Shown: piece by piece, positions 55,260-63,427 of the stretch | Layout: each line of letters begins with the position of its first letter | How positions within the stretch are numbered: the first letter of the stretch is position 1 | Origin: an uncultured Lachnospiraceae bacterium | GTDB lineage: Bacteria > Bacillota > Clostridia > Lachnospirales > Lachnospiraceae | Assembly (NCBI GenBank): GCA_947631955.1 | Contig: CANRNJ010000009.1 | Location: forward strand, 62,001-126,000 | Direction of reading: 5' to 3' | Length of the DNA: 64,000 bases | Position numbers and translations under genes: made by a program | Notes under the pieces: model-generated | Databases searched by the model: none | Told to the model about the DNA's origin: nothing | The model's input: the letters and a program-made list of their open reading frames with translations, nothing else

Positions 55260-55970
55260 ATGTACTATATTGGAATCTGTGACGACGAACCGATATTTTT
55301 GAAAAACATTACGGAAATGACGGAAGAGATCTTGGACGAAGCCGGGATCAGCTATGATATCCGGACCTTCGACAGCATGGCGGCTCTGGCAGACTATATG
55401 AACGCCCCCGGCGTTACGATGAACCTGCTGCTTCTGGATATCCTGATGAAAGGACAGAGCGGGATCGAATTTGCCATGCAGCTGCGGCGCAGCGGAAACA
55501 CGGTGCCGGTCATTTTTATCACCGTCACCATGGATTTCGCCTTAGACGGTTACCGGGTGGAGTCCGTAGGGTATCTGTTAAAGCCGGTCTTAAAAAACGA
55601 TTTAAAAGAAGCCCTGTTAAGGGCTTACCGGTCCCATATCAAGCAAACGGTCATACTGAACTCCTCCGCCCGCTCCGTCAGCTTTCGTCTGGACGAAGTG
55701 CTCTATCTGGACATTCATGACAAGAAATTAGATATCCACATGGTGGACGGAAGCGTTCAGACTATCTCCATCCCGTTGAATTCACTGATCTCAAAGCTGC
55801 CGAAGGAACAGTTCATCCAATGCTACCGCAGCTATATCGTTTCTCTGCCCGCCATCATCTCCATCTGGAAATACGGCATCGAATTGAAAAACCATGAAAC
55901 GATCCCCGTCAGCAGGACCTACTATTCCGCCGTGCAGAACGCGCTGATGAACTGGGTTTCCCTGACCTAA
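55260..55970 (+). CDS. LytTR-family response regulator
   Basis: 236 residues. The receiver has D60 in LLLLDILMKGQSG and YLLKPV; the LytTR domain covers about 135-235 (EVLYLDIHDKKLDIHM, FIQCYRSYIVSLPAIISI). AAAGGAGC precedes the ATG. It is co-transcribed with the GHKL kinase and ends near a GC-rich hairpin. Confidence 0.93.
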   Translation: MYYIGICDDEPIFLKNITEMTEEILDEAGISYDIRTFDSMAALADYMNAPGVTMNLLLLDILMKGQSGIEFAMQLRRSGNTVPVIFITVTMDFALDGYRVESVGYLLKPVLKNDLKEALLRAYRSHIKQTVILNSSARSVSFRLDEVLYLDIHDKKLDIHMVDGSVQTISIPLNSLISKLPKEQFIQCYRSYIVSLPAIISIWKYGIELKNHETIPVSRTYYSAVQNALMNWVSLT

Positions 55971-55976
55971 AGGATA

Positions 55977-55995
55977 CCGCCCGCACTCCGGGCGG
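55977..55995. terminator. GC-rich hairpin between convergent genes
   Basis: CCGCCCG pairs with CGGGCGG around a short loop, 7 nt after the LytTR stop. It lacks a strong T tract in either sense, so termination may be partial. Confidence 0.5.
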
Positions 55996-56010
55996 CCAAA
56001 CCGGCCAGAT

Positions 56011-56712
56011 CTATTTTGAGGCAATTTTATGTACGTCTTCCTCCAGAGCCTTCCTGCGGCGGTGCTCGTGCGCTATCTCTTCCTGTATCTCGTCAATGCG
56101 TTTGAAAATATCCAGTATAACGTCCTGTTCATTTTCCGGCTGCTGACCGCTTTCCTCCTGCTCTCTCCTGCGGATCTCCTTTCTGAAAAGCGTCTTAAAA
56201 ATAACCCTCACCGCGGGCTGTATAAAAAACAGCTGCGTAAAAAACGCAAAAGGAAAATTGAAACAGATCAGCTTAAGCCAGTTCGCAAGCAGCGTCAAAA
56301 CATGAAATCCCGTATAGTACGGATAATAGAGAAACGCGGCAAGAAAACTCATTGCCGGGCACATGATGCCGACCGTCGCGCATATGATCGCCGTTTCAAA
56401 GATCATCGGATGATTCTTTGCCGGATTGAATATCCTGCTTGCCAGTTTAAAAGAAGCCGGGCTCCCCACGAGATTTTCCAGCAAATACGCAAGACAGAAC
56501 TCAATCAGGACGCACGCCCAGACAGGCAGATAAGTCCCGCACATATAAACTCCTCCCTGCTTGTTGAGCGCCGCGATAACGCCTGTAGTCTGGTTTATCT
56601 CCATCAGAGTATTCCCATTCACAACATACAGGCTGTAAAACACATAGGCGTGTACCGTTATCACCACCGTGATGAACGCGTACACCATTTTTTGAAATTG
56701 ATTTCTTGGCAT
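56011..56712 (-). CDS. DUF2798-like membrane protein
   Basis: 233 residues from ATG 56712 (MPRNQFQKMVYAFITVVITVHAYVFYSLYVVNG), with GAGGAG 8 nt upstream; an ATG three codons earlier is too close to the site. Four membrane helices form two similar halves (about 10-30, 58-80, 100-128, 140-170). The C-terminus is a charged coiled coil (RRREQEESGQQPENEQDV, EIQEEIAHEHRRRKALEED). Homologues are common in clostridia but of unknown function. Confidence 0.75.
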   Translation of the reverse strand: MPRNQFQKMVYAFITVVITVHAYVFYSLYVVNGNTLMEINQTTGVIAALNKQGGVYMCGTYLPVWACVLIEFCLAYLLENLVGSPASFKLASRIFNPAKNHPMIFETAIICATVGIMCPAMSFLAAFLYYPYYTGFHVLTLLANWLKLICFNFPFAFFTQLFFIQPAVRVIFKTLFRKEIRRREQEESGQQPENEQDVILDIFKRIDEIQEEIAHEHRRRKALEEDVHKIASK

Positions 56713-56941
56713 AATATACATTCTCCTCTTTTTGGGCGCAAAAAAACACATATACAGCCTGACGCCGTAAAACATACTCTGTGATCAGATTTACGTGCCA
56801 AGCACTACATGTGTCATTATGCGCAGTATTTAATTTTCTTCCAGTCAGCAGAATATCACATTTTGTTTTGAAAAGCAAGCGTTTTCATCCGAAGCCGCGG
56901 ATCATGTAAAAAACTGATCCCGTGTTTATAAGCAGCGGAAA

Positions 56942-57187
56942 TCATAACTGTTTTTCCATCAGGAAAAACCTGCCCTTTCTCCAATCAGCGGCACCGACCA
57001 TGGCATAACCGCTGTCAGCATACAGCTTCAATGCATACGGATTGCCTGAAAATACATCCAGCCGGACAGCTTTTATACCGCGGCGTTTTAATCGGTTTTC
57101 TATATCTTGCAGCGTCGTCCGCGCAATGCTTGGTTCTGACAGGCAGGCGCGACACAGAGTCTGTGGATCACACAATAATCTCTGCAA
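56942..57187 (-). pseudogene. Fragment of a GNAT N-acetyltransferase
   Basis: The last 60 residues (ENRLKRRGIKAVRLDVFSGN, PYALKLYADSGYAMVGAADW) are the C-terminal half of a GNAT fold. The acetyl-CoA-binding R/QxxGxG/A loop and the first half are missing. The first 20 residues of the frame are unrelated. It is probably a remnant, overlapping a small frame at 57168-57347. Confidence 0.6.
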
Positions 57188-57347
57188 CCATTGTGTTCAT
57201 GCAATGCTTGTGAGGGATCCCGCCACTGTTGCAATCAAAGATCTCTTCTTCGTATTTATGGAACATCCAATCCAGAATCACTTTATTATCAAATTCCACT
57301 TTTACTTTTGCAAATTTATCGTCATACCGATATACAATTGTTCTCAT
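57168..57347 (-). CDS. Small hypothetical protein
   Basis: A 59-residue frame, MRTIVYRYDDKFAKVKVEFD through DWMFHKYEEEIFDCNSGGIPHKHC to a TGA. The charged, aromatic composition is protein-like and differs from random translation, but no family is recognised and the ribosome site is weak. It may be a genuine small gene or the head of a disrupted one. Confidence 0.35.
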   Translation of the reverse strand: MRTIVYRYDDKFAKVKVEFDNKVILDWMFHKYEEEIFDCNSGGIPHKHCMNTMVAEIIV

Positions 57348-57405
57348 TTCTGGAATTATCAGAATCTACCTATAGTTTGGCATCCCACAGCATATCCGAT
57401 TCCGT

Positions 57406-57948
57406 TTATTTTACATCCGTCTTTTTTTGAATAATTTCCACTATTATTTCCATATAGTCCTCATAAAAATATTGTTTGTTGCTGCTATCCCAAACCGATT
57501 TTATCCCGTTAAATACTGTTGGAAAAACCACAAATATAAACAATATCGATCCAGTCATTAATACATTGGGATTAACTATAATCTCAATATCTTTCATCCG
57601 TATTGCTTGTTCTATAACGCAAGAAATATAACTTCCAGTTATCAAAGCCGCAAAAATTGGTAGCATATAATTTAGATTAATTATCTGTTCATCTTTGACA
57701 TCACGCTTTGCCTGTTCCAAATAAAACAAAAAATTCTGCAGTTGCTCAACGCTTCGATCCGCATATTGACTATATACATATTTTTTCCAGTCTTCTTTTC
57801 TTGTAAAGCAATATTTAACCTCTGGCTTGTGCCTCATCCGCCTCCCACATAAAAATTTATATATATGCAGTTCTTTTGGGCAATCAAAACCTGCTGTTTC
57901 TTTCCAGTATGTTGCATATTTCCTTTTAGGTCTTTTCTTATATTTCAT
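57406..57948 (-). CDS. Two-helix membrane protein of unknown function
   Basis: 180 residues from ATG 57948 (MKYKKRPKRKYATYWKETAG), with GAGAGGAT upstream. A very basic N-terminus precedes two membrane helices (about 95-115 and 130-152). The cytoplasmic part before them is rich in Tyr, Lys and Asp. It lies 146 nt downstream of the ToxN-like toxin gene on the same strand. AT-rich, as are all genes of this tract. Function unknown; accessory-region context only. Confidence 0.6.
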   Translation of the reverse strand: MKYKKRPKRKYATYWKETAGFDCPKELHIYKFLCGRRMRHKPEVKYCFTRKEDWKKYVYSQYADRSVEQLQNFLFYLEQAKRDVKDEQIINLNYMLPIFAALITGSYISCVIEQAIRMKDIEIIVNPNVLMTGSILFIFVVFPTVFNGIKSVWDSSNKQYFYEDYMEIIVEIIQKKTDVK

Positions 57949-58094
57949 ATTTATCCTCTCATTTTGCGTTGTTTTTTCACATAACAAGTTGTCAAGCAGT
58001 ATGCAAACACAAAACAACTCATCCCGCATTTCTCCCCTCCAAACAGTTGTAAAAATTTCTTCTGTACTATATTCCACCCCAATTTCCATACATT

Positions 58095-58709
58095 TTAAAA
58101 TCTGTTTTGCCGTGCAGATAAAATTTCTCCATTATATTCTGCTGATTTTTCTGCCACTTTCTCTAACTTCTTAAAATCACAGCAGAACTTAGCCACTTTC
58201 CCGGTTAGCATCTGCTTATCATATAGCTTATTAGCTCTTCTGATCACTTCGTCAATCATCTTTAGGCAAAAAGAATATTCCTTATTCAACAGATCCTTAT
58301 ATTTTTTGACATCATCTGTATCGCCATCACTGGGATTCATATCTACTTTGCTATAAACACCGTCAACAATCGGGATCATCTTTTTGATATCTAGAATAGA
58401 AAGAATATGTTTTACATTGTCATTTTCCGCTGACACCCATATATCATTCTTGCCCATGCTGGCCCTTTTCGCCATTTCATATACTAAAAAACATTCTTTA
58501 TCAACATTTTTCCATGTCTTATGCTTCTCTTTGGCAGATGACAAAGGAATAACATATTTCCGATTATCTTTATTTATCATAATTCCTATGTATGGTTTAT
58601 TCTCATATCCACTTGGTCTATAATATACTTCTGAACATACCTCATGCAGTTTTTGAAGATAGTTCTGGTCGATATTCACAAATATCAACTTCCCCTCCAG
58701 TGTAAACAT
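58095..58709 (-). CDS. Type III toxin-antitoxin toxin, ToxN/AbiQ/CptN family
   Basis: 204 residues, ATG 58709 with GAGGAG 7 nt upstream. The N-terminal signature of the family is visible: FVNIDQNYLQKLHEV, YENKPYIGIMINKDNRKYVIPLSSAKEKHKTWKN in adjoining stretches, and IKKMIPIV. Family knowledge: these are endoribonucleases that cleave and are inhibited by a tandem-repeat RNA. Exactly that RNA layout, repeats followed by a terminator, lies just upstream (58733-58908). The systems act in phage abortive infection or plasmid stability. The two-copy repeat array points to the CptIN branch, though subfamily is uncertain. Confidence 0.85.
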   Translation of the reverse strand: MFTLEGKLIFVNIDQNYLQKLHEVCSEVYYRPSGYENKPYIGIMINKDNRKYVIPLSSAKEKHKTWKNVDKECFLVYEMAKRASMGKNDIWVSAENDNVKHILSILDIKKMIPIVDGVYSKVDMNPSDGDTDDVKKYKDLLNKEYSFCLKMIDEVIRRANKLYDKQMLTGKVAKFCCDFKKLEKVAEKSAEYNGEILSARQNRF

Positions 58710-58732
58710 AATACTGCTCCTCTGTATTTTAA

Positions 58733-58764
58733 ACTAAAAAATGTGGGAAGACATCGCTTCCCAC
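58733..58764 (-). terminator. Terminator between the antitoxin RNA repeats and the toxin gene
   Basis: GTGGGAAG pairs with CTTCCCAC around a six-base loop and is followed by ATTTTTT in the minus sense. In type III systems a leaky terminator at this place sets the ratio of antitoxin RNA to toxin mRNA. Confidence 0.85.
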
Positions 58765-58869
58765 TCTTTAATGTTCATCTCTTTACGGATTGGTTACCGA
58801 AGGTTAATGGAGACCTTCTTTAATGTTCATCTCTTCTATGGTTCAAGACCATAAGGTTAATGGAAACCT
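58765..58869 (-). ncRNA. Type III antitoxin RNA, two tandem repeats
   Basis: Two units of 53 nt (58817-58869) and 52 nt (58765-58816) share AGGTYTCCATTAACCTT at the 5' side and AGATGAACATTAAAGA at the 3' side. The central hairpin differs: ATGGT/ACCAT in the first, CGG/CCG in the second. Each unit can also pair AAGGT with ACCTT, so a pseudoknotted fold like ToxI is plausible. The toxin would cut the array into single units that bind it. Confidence 0.8.
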
Positions 58870-58879
58870 TTCTATAATT

Positions 58880-58908
58880 ATAATATGACAATTAACAGAT
58901 TGTGTCAA
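58880..58908 (-). promoter_or_regulatory. Promoter of the antitoxin RNA and toxin gene
   Basis: TTGACA, 17 nt and TATTAT on the minus strand, ending about 10 nt before the first repeat unit. This would start the RNA nearly at the repeat, as expected for type III antitoxins. Confidence 0.8.
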
Positions 58909-59002
58909 CTGCATATTACAGAAACTATTATTTCTATTTTGCACTTTTTTATTCCTTAGATGCACAATTCCCAAATTTTTAGAAGCATTTTAGAAGCACA
59001 AG

Positions 59003-59043
59003 CTTGAATAAACCTCGAATAACGCTTGAATAACCTTGAATAA
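59003..59043. repeat. Four 9-bp iterations of CTTGAATAA
   Basis: CTTGAATAA (one copy CTCGAATAA) occurs at 59003, 59014, 59025 and 59035, spaced 11, 11 and 10 bp, about one helical turn. It lies between the antitoxin promoter and a decayed winged-helix remnant. It could be a protein-binding array. Confidence 0.55.
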
Positions 59044-59056
59044 ATTTACGCAAGGT

Positions 59057-59231
59057 TTACTCAAGCCATTGCTTCAGTATCCAATAAGACCGTTGCTGAT
59101 TAGTTGAATCTGTATCAATAATATAGGTTTTCTTTAACGCTGCTAATAAATTACTCAGATAAATATCTATATACAGTTGATTTAGATTTTCCAATCACCA
59201 TTTCTGCCTCCTGTGGCGTAATTTCCCCCAT
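59057..59231 (-). pseudogene. Frameshifted helix-turn-helix remnant
   Basis: From ATG 59231 the frame reads MGEITPQEAEMVIGKSKSTV and then YRYLSE before a stop. The neighbouring frame continues as YLSNLLAALKKTYIIDTDST to a stop at 59057. Both frames contain YLS at the junction, which suggests a one-base change in a formerly continuous winged-helix domain of the kind found at the C-terminus of AlbA_2 proteins. Confidence 0.55.
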
Positions 59232-59291
59232 TTTTCTCGAAATATTCGATAATGGGCAAAACATTATAATAATTTTATGAAAAAACTTCAG

Positions 59292-59549
59292 TCAAACTTC
59301 GCTCATTTTTTTGAGCGAAGTTTTTATTCTCAACTTCAAAACCTTATCATTTTTATACCTTTTGTATTTACATCCCTTAATAACTCCATTATCCGTCAAC
59401 AATCCATCCTCAACAAGACTTCTGAGCAATTCTTTTGTTCTTGTCTCCTTAATTCCCATAACATCCGCTAAATCACTGGCTTTATACCACACATCCGTAT
59501 TCATAAATGCCAGAATTGCATCATAATGCGCCTGCGTCTTTTCTGCCAC
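59292..59549 (-). CDS. Winged-helix protein or remnant of an AlbA_2-type protein
   Basis: 85 residues (KTQAHYDAILAFMNTDVWYK, DVMGIKETRTKELLRSLVED) forming one winged helix. The sequence matches the C-terminal DNA-binding part of AlbA_2/Schlafen-type ATP-binding proteins. Upstream, 59561-59660 encodes HKYLRSIGAAAIFSEDGKL, a piece from the middle of the same family, so a larger gene has probably been internally deleted. A perfect hairpin (AAACTTCGCTCA/TGAGCGAAGTTT, 59293-59327) covers the 3' end and may terminate transcription. Confidence 0.5.
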   Translation of the reverse strand: MAEKTQAHYDAILAFMNTDVWYKASDLADVMGIKETRTKELLRSLVEDGLLTDNGVIKGCKYKRYKNDKVLKLRIKTSLKKMSEV

Positions 59550-59651
59550 TTTTTTTACAAAAGGAAGCGTCAGTACCGTCCTAGCTTCCCATCTTCACTA
59601 AAGATCGCTGCCGCACCAATACTCCTCAAATATTTGTGATCACTCAGGTGT

Positions 59652-60341
59652 TCAAACATCGCGTTCCTGTTGTTCCAACTTGCACAATAGATTCAATGCT
59701 TTGTTTCTTTCATTTTCTTTTAATACAAATTTTCCACTTTCCACATCTCTCTTATATCCAAAGCCAATTAGCAAGCGTACTGTTGTTGGCACATCTAAAC
59801 CTAACTGTTCCGCCATCTCTATTTTTCCAACTTCAGATAATTGAAGCAATCGGTCTGTCAGTTGTAGAGGACTAACATTCTTTTTAGAAAAGCAGTCCTT
59901 AATCTCTAATACTGTTGGGAGCAAAATGCCGAACGCCTCAATCGGAAATCCAAGACTTACGTCTTGGGATCGTAAGAACCCACAAAACAACTCCCATGCT
60001 GCAGCCGCAAGGATCCTTCCCGGACCGCCAGACGCCGGATAACCACTCTCTAAATAAATTCCTTCTTTCACGCATTGCGGATGAGTTATCAAAAAATCCC
60101 GTACAGTTACCTCGTTAATCGGTACATTCCACTTTAATTTCCCATCAATAAGAAGATATGGTAGTTCATCGTCGCCCATCATTTGTAAATAACCGCTTGA
60201 ATAATAGCGGCAAAAAGTATTTGACATACCTATGGGATGGCAAATACTAAGCAACGGCATATCTAAACTTTGAATTTCTTCTTTATAAACAGCATAATCA
60301 TCGTCTTCTATTATATTCTTGCGATGAATCGTTATAATCAT
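59652..60341 (-). CDS. Hypothetical protein with possible C-terminal HTH
   Basis: 229 residues, with GAGGAG 6 nt before the ATG. No family is recognised. The N-terminus is acidic (NIIEDDDYAVYKEEIQ). Residues about 95-150 are hydrophobic and Gly-rich (ASGGPGRILAAAAWELFCGF). About 175-205 (VGKIEMAEQLGLDVPTTVRL) resembles a helix-turn-helix. Its stop overlaps a remnant of an AlbA_2 protein (MFEHLSDHKYLRSIGAAAIF). It lies in the AT-rich accessory tract between Schlafen-type genes, so a defence-related role is conceivable but unproven. Confidence 0.5.
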   Translation of the reverse strand: MIITIHRKNIIEDDDYAVYKEEIQSLDMPLLSICHPIGMSNTFCRYYSSGYLQMMGDDELPYLLIDGKLKWNVPINEVTVRDFLITHPQCVKEGIYLESGYPASGGPGRILAAAAWELFCGFLRSQDVSLGFPIEAFGILLPTVLEIKDCFSKKNVSPLQLTDRLLQLSEVGKIEMAEQLGLDVPTTVRLLIGFGYKRDVESGKFVLKENERNKALNLLCKLEQQERDV

Positions 60342-60357
60342 AGTTCTCCTCAGCTAT

Positions 60358-60417
60358 TTACTCAATGATCGTAGCCACGCGTCCGGAACCAACAGTATGT
60401 CCTTTTCCTTCCAATTC
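60358..60417 (-). pseudogene. C-terminal fragment of an EF-Tu-like GTPase gene
   Basis: The minus strand reads GHTVGSGRVATIIE followed by TAA, which is the C-terminal signature of elongation factor Tu (RTVGSGRVATIIE). Nothing else of the gene remains; just upstream is the stop of the AlbA_2 gene and a run of nine G. It is a remnant, possibly left by recombination at a tuf gene. Confidence 0.6.
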
Positions 60418-60429
60418 CCCCCCCCTCAC

Positions 60430-61896
60430 TTATTCCTCGATCAGCCTATATCGCCTTGTCTTATTTGCACCAATCGCTTCTATTCTGCCTTGTTCTTGCA
60501 GTTCTTGAAGGAGCCGTCTCGCTCTGCGCTCTTGGACTTCCAAAATGGTACAAACATCTTTACATGTACATTCCGACTGTTCCGATAAATGCTGGAGAAT
60601 TTTCTCTAGCTGCTGTTGTGTCTTTATCGGCACTTTTTTATCGGCATTTTTTATCGGTATTTTTTTATCGGCATTTTTTATCGGCACTTTCTTACCAATG
60701 CCTTTTCCTGACAAGTCACTACTCGTATCATTAAAACTATAATTCAAATTTTTCAATATTAACCAAAATTCAGTATTACTCGACCGAAACTCCGGTTTCA
60801 TATCTTCTGTATAATGCTCTTGAAATTCATAAGAATTCAAAATCTTCTTAAAACCACTACCCCGGCGATCCATATACTGCAACCGATTAAATATATCGGC
60901 AATGACAGGATTGCGCCTTCTGGAAGATACATTCCTTAAATCCAGATCCTGCACCCTACGGCCATCCGGCATCCCGCCTGGTGAATAGATTTCAAGCCTA
61001 TTGTCAAACATATCTATATGAACTTCGCTTCCCAGTTCTAAATAATCTCTATGGATAAGCGCATTTACAATTCCTTCCAATACAGCATCATCCGGATAAT
61101 CCGGCATTTCAATCCTTCCACGTCCCGTTTTTCTCCACGACTTCTTCGCATTTCTTTCCACAAATTTAAGACTATCCTGTAAAAGATTTACCAATCCGCC
61201 GCTATATTCTTCGTCATCAATGGCATCCATTAACCCATGCGCCTTGTCCAAACCATTCCAACGAGTACAGAACACTCTTGAATGGCGTATTGGTGATTCA
61301 TCCGCCAACAATGCTCCTGCATTAGTGAGATTGCCTTTTTCGTCTATAATTCCCCAAGACTCATAATCATTATCTTCAAAACTCCTGCCTGTCTTGTACT
61401 TATACACCGAACGCAGCTTAGTAAATGCCATATTTTCAAAATTGTATTCTGAAACAAGGCTGTCATAGGAGCGATTTGCTCCCCGAAGGACTAAACGCTT
61501 TAATGTAATATTGTCTGCCGGAACGCTTTCATTGCCCAATCGAATGTAGGCTGTGCGATTTCCCTCTCCCACATAATAGTAAGGTGTTTCTTTCCCTGCA
61601 TATACATCAAGAAGAAGCAATTTTTTATTATCTTCCATATGAAAGCGTAAATTTATATTGGGCATAGAATCAATTTTCGTTTTAATTGTTTCACTTATAA
61701 ACTCCGCATCCGACTCAGCATCTTCTAACCCGATAATTTCGTTCTCATTGGTAATGCCCCAAATCAAAGTTCCACCAAAACTATTTGCAAAGGCGCTGAC
61801 GCTTTTCAACCAGCTCTTGGTCTGCTTTCTCTCTACGCTGCGCTTTTTATCATATTCGGTTGTCTCTCCAATTAATTTTGTTGGATCAATCTGCAT
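60430..61896 (-). CDS. AlbA_2 (Schlafen-type) ATP-binding/transcriptional regulator-like protein
   Basis: 488 residues from ATG 61896 (MQIDPTKLIGETTEYDKKRSVE), 10 nt after GGAGG; an upstream extension overlaps the FRG gene and is not supported. The N-terminal AlbA_2 domain (about 10-125) includes VSAFANSFGGTLIWGI. The middle has an ATPase-like C-terminal half (EGIVNALIHRDY, LEIYSPGGMP, RNPVIADIF). Three 9-residue KKVPIKNAD units (27-bp repeats) form a linker to a winged helix ending RRYRLIEE. Related proteins occur in defence islands and as regulators; role here unknown. Confidence 0.85.
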   Translation of the reverse strand: MQIDPTKLIGETTEYDKKRSVERKQTKSWLKSVSAFANSFGGTLIWGITNENEIIGLEDAESDAEFISETIKTKIDSMPNINLRFHMEDNKKLLLLDVYAGKETPYYYVGEGNRTAYIRLGNESVPADNITLKRLVLRGANRSYDSLVSEYNFENMAFTKLRSVYKYKTGRSFEDNDYESWGIIDEKGNLTNAGALLADESPIRHSRVFCTRWNGLDKAHGLMDAIDDEEYSGGLVNLLQDSLKFVERNAKKSWRKTGRGRIEMPDYPDDAVLEGIVNALIHRDYLELGSEVHIDMFDNRLEIYSPGGMPDGRRVQDLDLRNVSSRRRNPVIADIFNRLQYMDRRGSGFKKILNSYEFQEHYTEDMKPEFRSSNTEFWLILKNLNYSFNDTSSDLSGKGIGKKVPIKNADKKIPIKNADKKVPIKTQQQLEKILQHLSEQSECTCKDVCTILEVQERRARRLLQELQEQGRIEAIGANKTRRYRLIEE

Positions 61897-61991
61897 CGAT
61901 TTATTTCCTCCATTTGTGTATTGGCATTCAAAAATGAGTTTTCCCAATACCACTTTATCTTTATAATCAGCAAAAATTTTAAATAGTAATT

Positions 61992-62867
61992 TCAATCGGA
62001 TGAATATTTTTTCGCAATTGATTTACCAATACCATCTAGGCCAGGATAAATAAATTTCTCATTTATTCCCAACATATCTAATTGCTTTAAAATTTCAGAT
62101 TTCTTTTCGGGATTAACTTCTAACGCGCATATAAAACCGGCAGTATCCGGATCTACCACTTCTGTATCATCAAAGTTCATATAATCATTTTCTGCAAGCA
62201 TATCCGTTAAAGCTCCACTCAGGGATCCCCAAATCATAAACATGCTTGACTGAAGTTTCATCCGTTCATCTCTATATCGCGGTTTGTATATCCAAGGATA
62301 TTTATATTCGATCATATTATTTCTTTGTGGATTTCCAAGCAATAAAATCTCACGTTCTATTATAGCATTGACGATCGCCTGCGAATCTAAAGTCAATTTT
62401 AAAAATGGCACATTCCAAATCTTTTTTTCATATGATTTTTCATTTAATATCCAAACGGCAGCAACAGTCTCCGTTTTACTTCTACACGCAAAATATAAGG
62501 CCACTAACGGATTTTCCGTAAAATCTAAAAGTCTGGTTGGGACTTTATAATGTTGAGCCATTTCCAACCATGCCTGTGTGTCGTTATCCAAAATATTTTT
62601 TTCATATGCCTTAGCTTCCGAAATAAAATCTGCTAAAATATTATATTCTAACTGTGAATATTGAGTAATAGATCCATATTGAGTCTTTTTTATCCTAAAA
62701 ATTTTAGGTTCTAATTTATACTTATCATGATTCCCATGACCTCGGAACAAAAATTTGGTTTCAACAATATCATTATTGAAAGCACCTATACTCCCCGTGC
62801 TATATGTATATTTATTTTTTAATTTTTCTATAGCATCAATATATTCTTGAACATTGTTGATTTTCAT
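61992..62867 (-). CDS. FRG-domain protein
   Basis: 291 residues. The FRG domain is clear: FLFRGHGNHDKYKLEPKIFR near residue 40 and HYKVPTRLLDFTENPLVALYFACR near 108. FRG domains are named for their Phe-Arg-Gly motif and are common in mobile and defence loci; activity has not been settled. AGGAG precedes the ATG. It is read from a TTGAAA-17-TATAAT promoter (62893-62921) and followed by the AlbA_2 gene after 95 nt, so the two may form one unit. Confidence 0.88.
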   Translation of the reverse strand: MKINNVQEYIDAIEKLKNKYTYSTGSIGAFNNDIVETKFLFRGHGNHDKYKLEPKIFRIKKTQYGSITQYSQLEYNILADFISEAKAYEKNILDNDTQAWLEMAQHYKVPTRLLDFTENPLVALYFACRSKTETVAAVWILNEKSYEKKIWNVPFLKLTLDSQAIVNAIIEREILLLGNPQRNNMIEYKYPWIYKPRYRDERMKLQSSMFMIWGSLSGALTDMLAENDYMNFDDTEVVDPDTAGFICALEVNPEKKSEILKQLDMLGINEKFIYPGLDGIGKSIAKKYSSD

Positions 62868-63221
62868 TATAATATGTTCTCCTATTTAATTCATTATATT
62901 TTGAATACAATAATTTTTCAATTATCCAATAAAAAATTTCTGTTTCATTTGTAAAGTATTTGATTTGAATTAATCATAATATTAATCTTTTATTTTGTTT
63001 GCCCAATTAAGCTTTATCAGAACTTTAAAAAAATATCCATCACAGTATTAGCAAAAACGATGCACTTCTGGAACTTCTGGAAATTCATGAGCATATTTAT
63101 TGACAAAACAAACTATTTAGGATAATATTATTTACAGTTCTGCCGAAAAAATCTTAAAATAAAGATCTTTATACATATACAAAAAAATATATTATTACTC
63201 AATTTCAGAAAGGAGATAGCC
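62868..63221. promoter_or_regulatory. Divergent AT-rich promoter region
   Basis: 354 nt without a gene. Minus strand: TTGAAA, 17 nt, TATAAT at 62893-62921 for the FRG gene. Plus strand: TTGACA, 17 nt, TAATAT at 63100-63128 for the small-protein gene at 63222. A short direct repeat (cttctggaacttctggaa) lies at 63064-63082. Confidence 0.65.
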
Positions 63222-63416
63222 ATGAAATTTAAACTTAAAGAAAATGTTGTGGCAAGAAATTACAAAAGTAGGATGTATAAAGGAGAGATCCTAACCGTTG
63301 TCGATGACAAAAAAAGAAAAATAAATGGAAAATTTTATATTAAAATAAGAAATGATAAGGGCAATGAATTTTGGGTTCCCACCAGTTACTTAAGAAAATC
63401 CAAATTTAAAAAGTAG
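63222..63416 (+). CDS. Small basic SH3-like protein of unknown function
   Basis: 64 residues, AGGAGA 6 nt before the ATG. The pattern of short strands with KGEILTVVDDKKRK and NGKFYIKIRNDKGNEFWVP resembles a KOW/SH3-type barrel. It is very Lys-rich (about a quarter of the residues). It shares an operon with the membrane protein that starts 11 nt downstream. The plus-strand pair is divergent from the FRG gene. Confidence 0.65.
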   Translation: MKFKLKENVVARNYKSRMYKGEILTVVDDKKRKINGKFYIKIRNDKGNEFWVPTSYLRKSKFKK

Positions 63417-63427
63417 GGGAATTAAAT

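Noticed and set aside
57948..58089. N-terminal extension of the two-helix membrane protein
   Set aside because: The GAGAGGAT site directly before ATG 57948 decides the shorter start.
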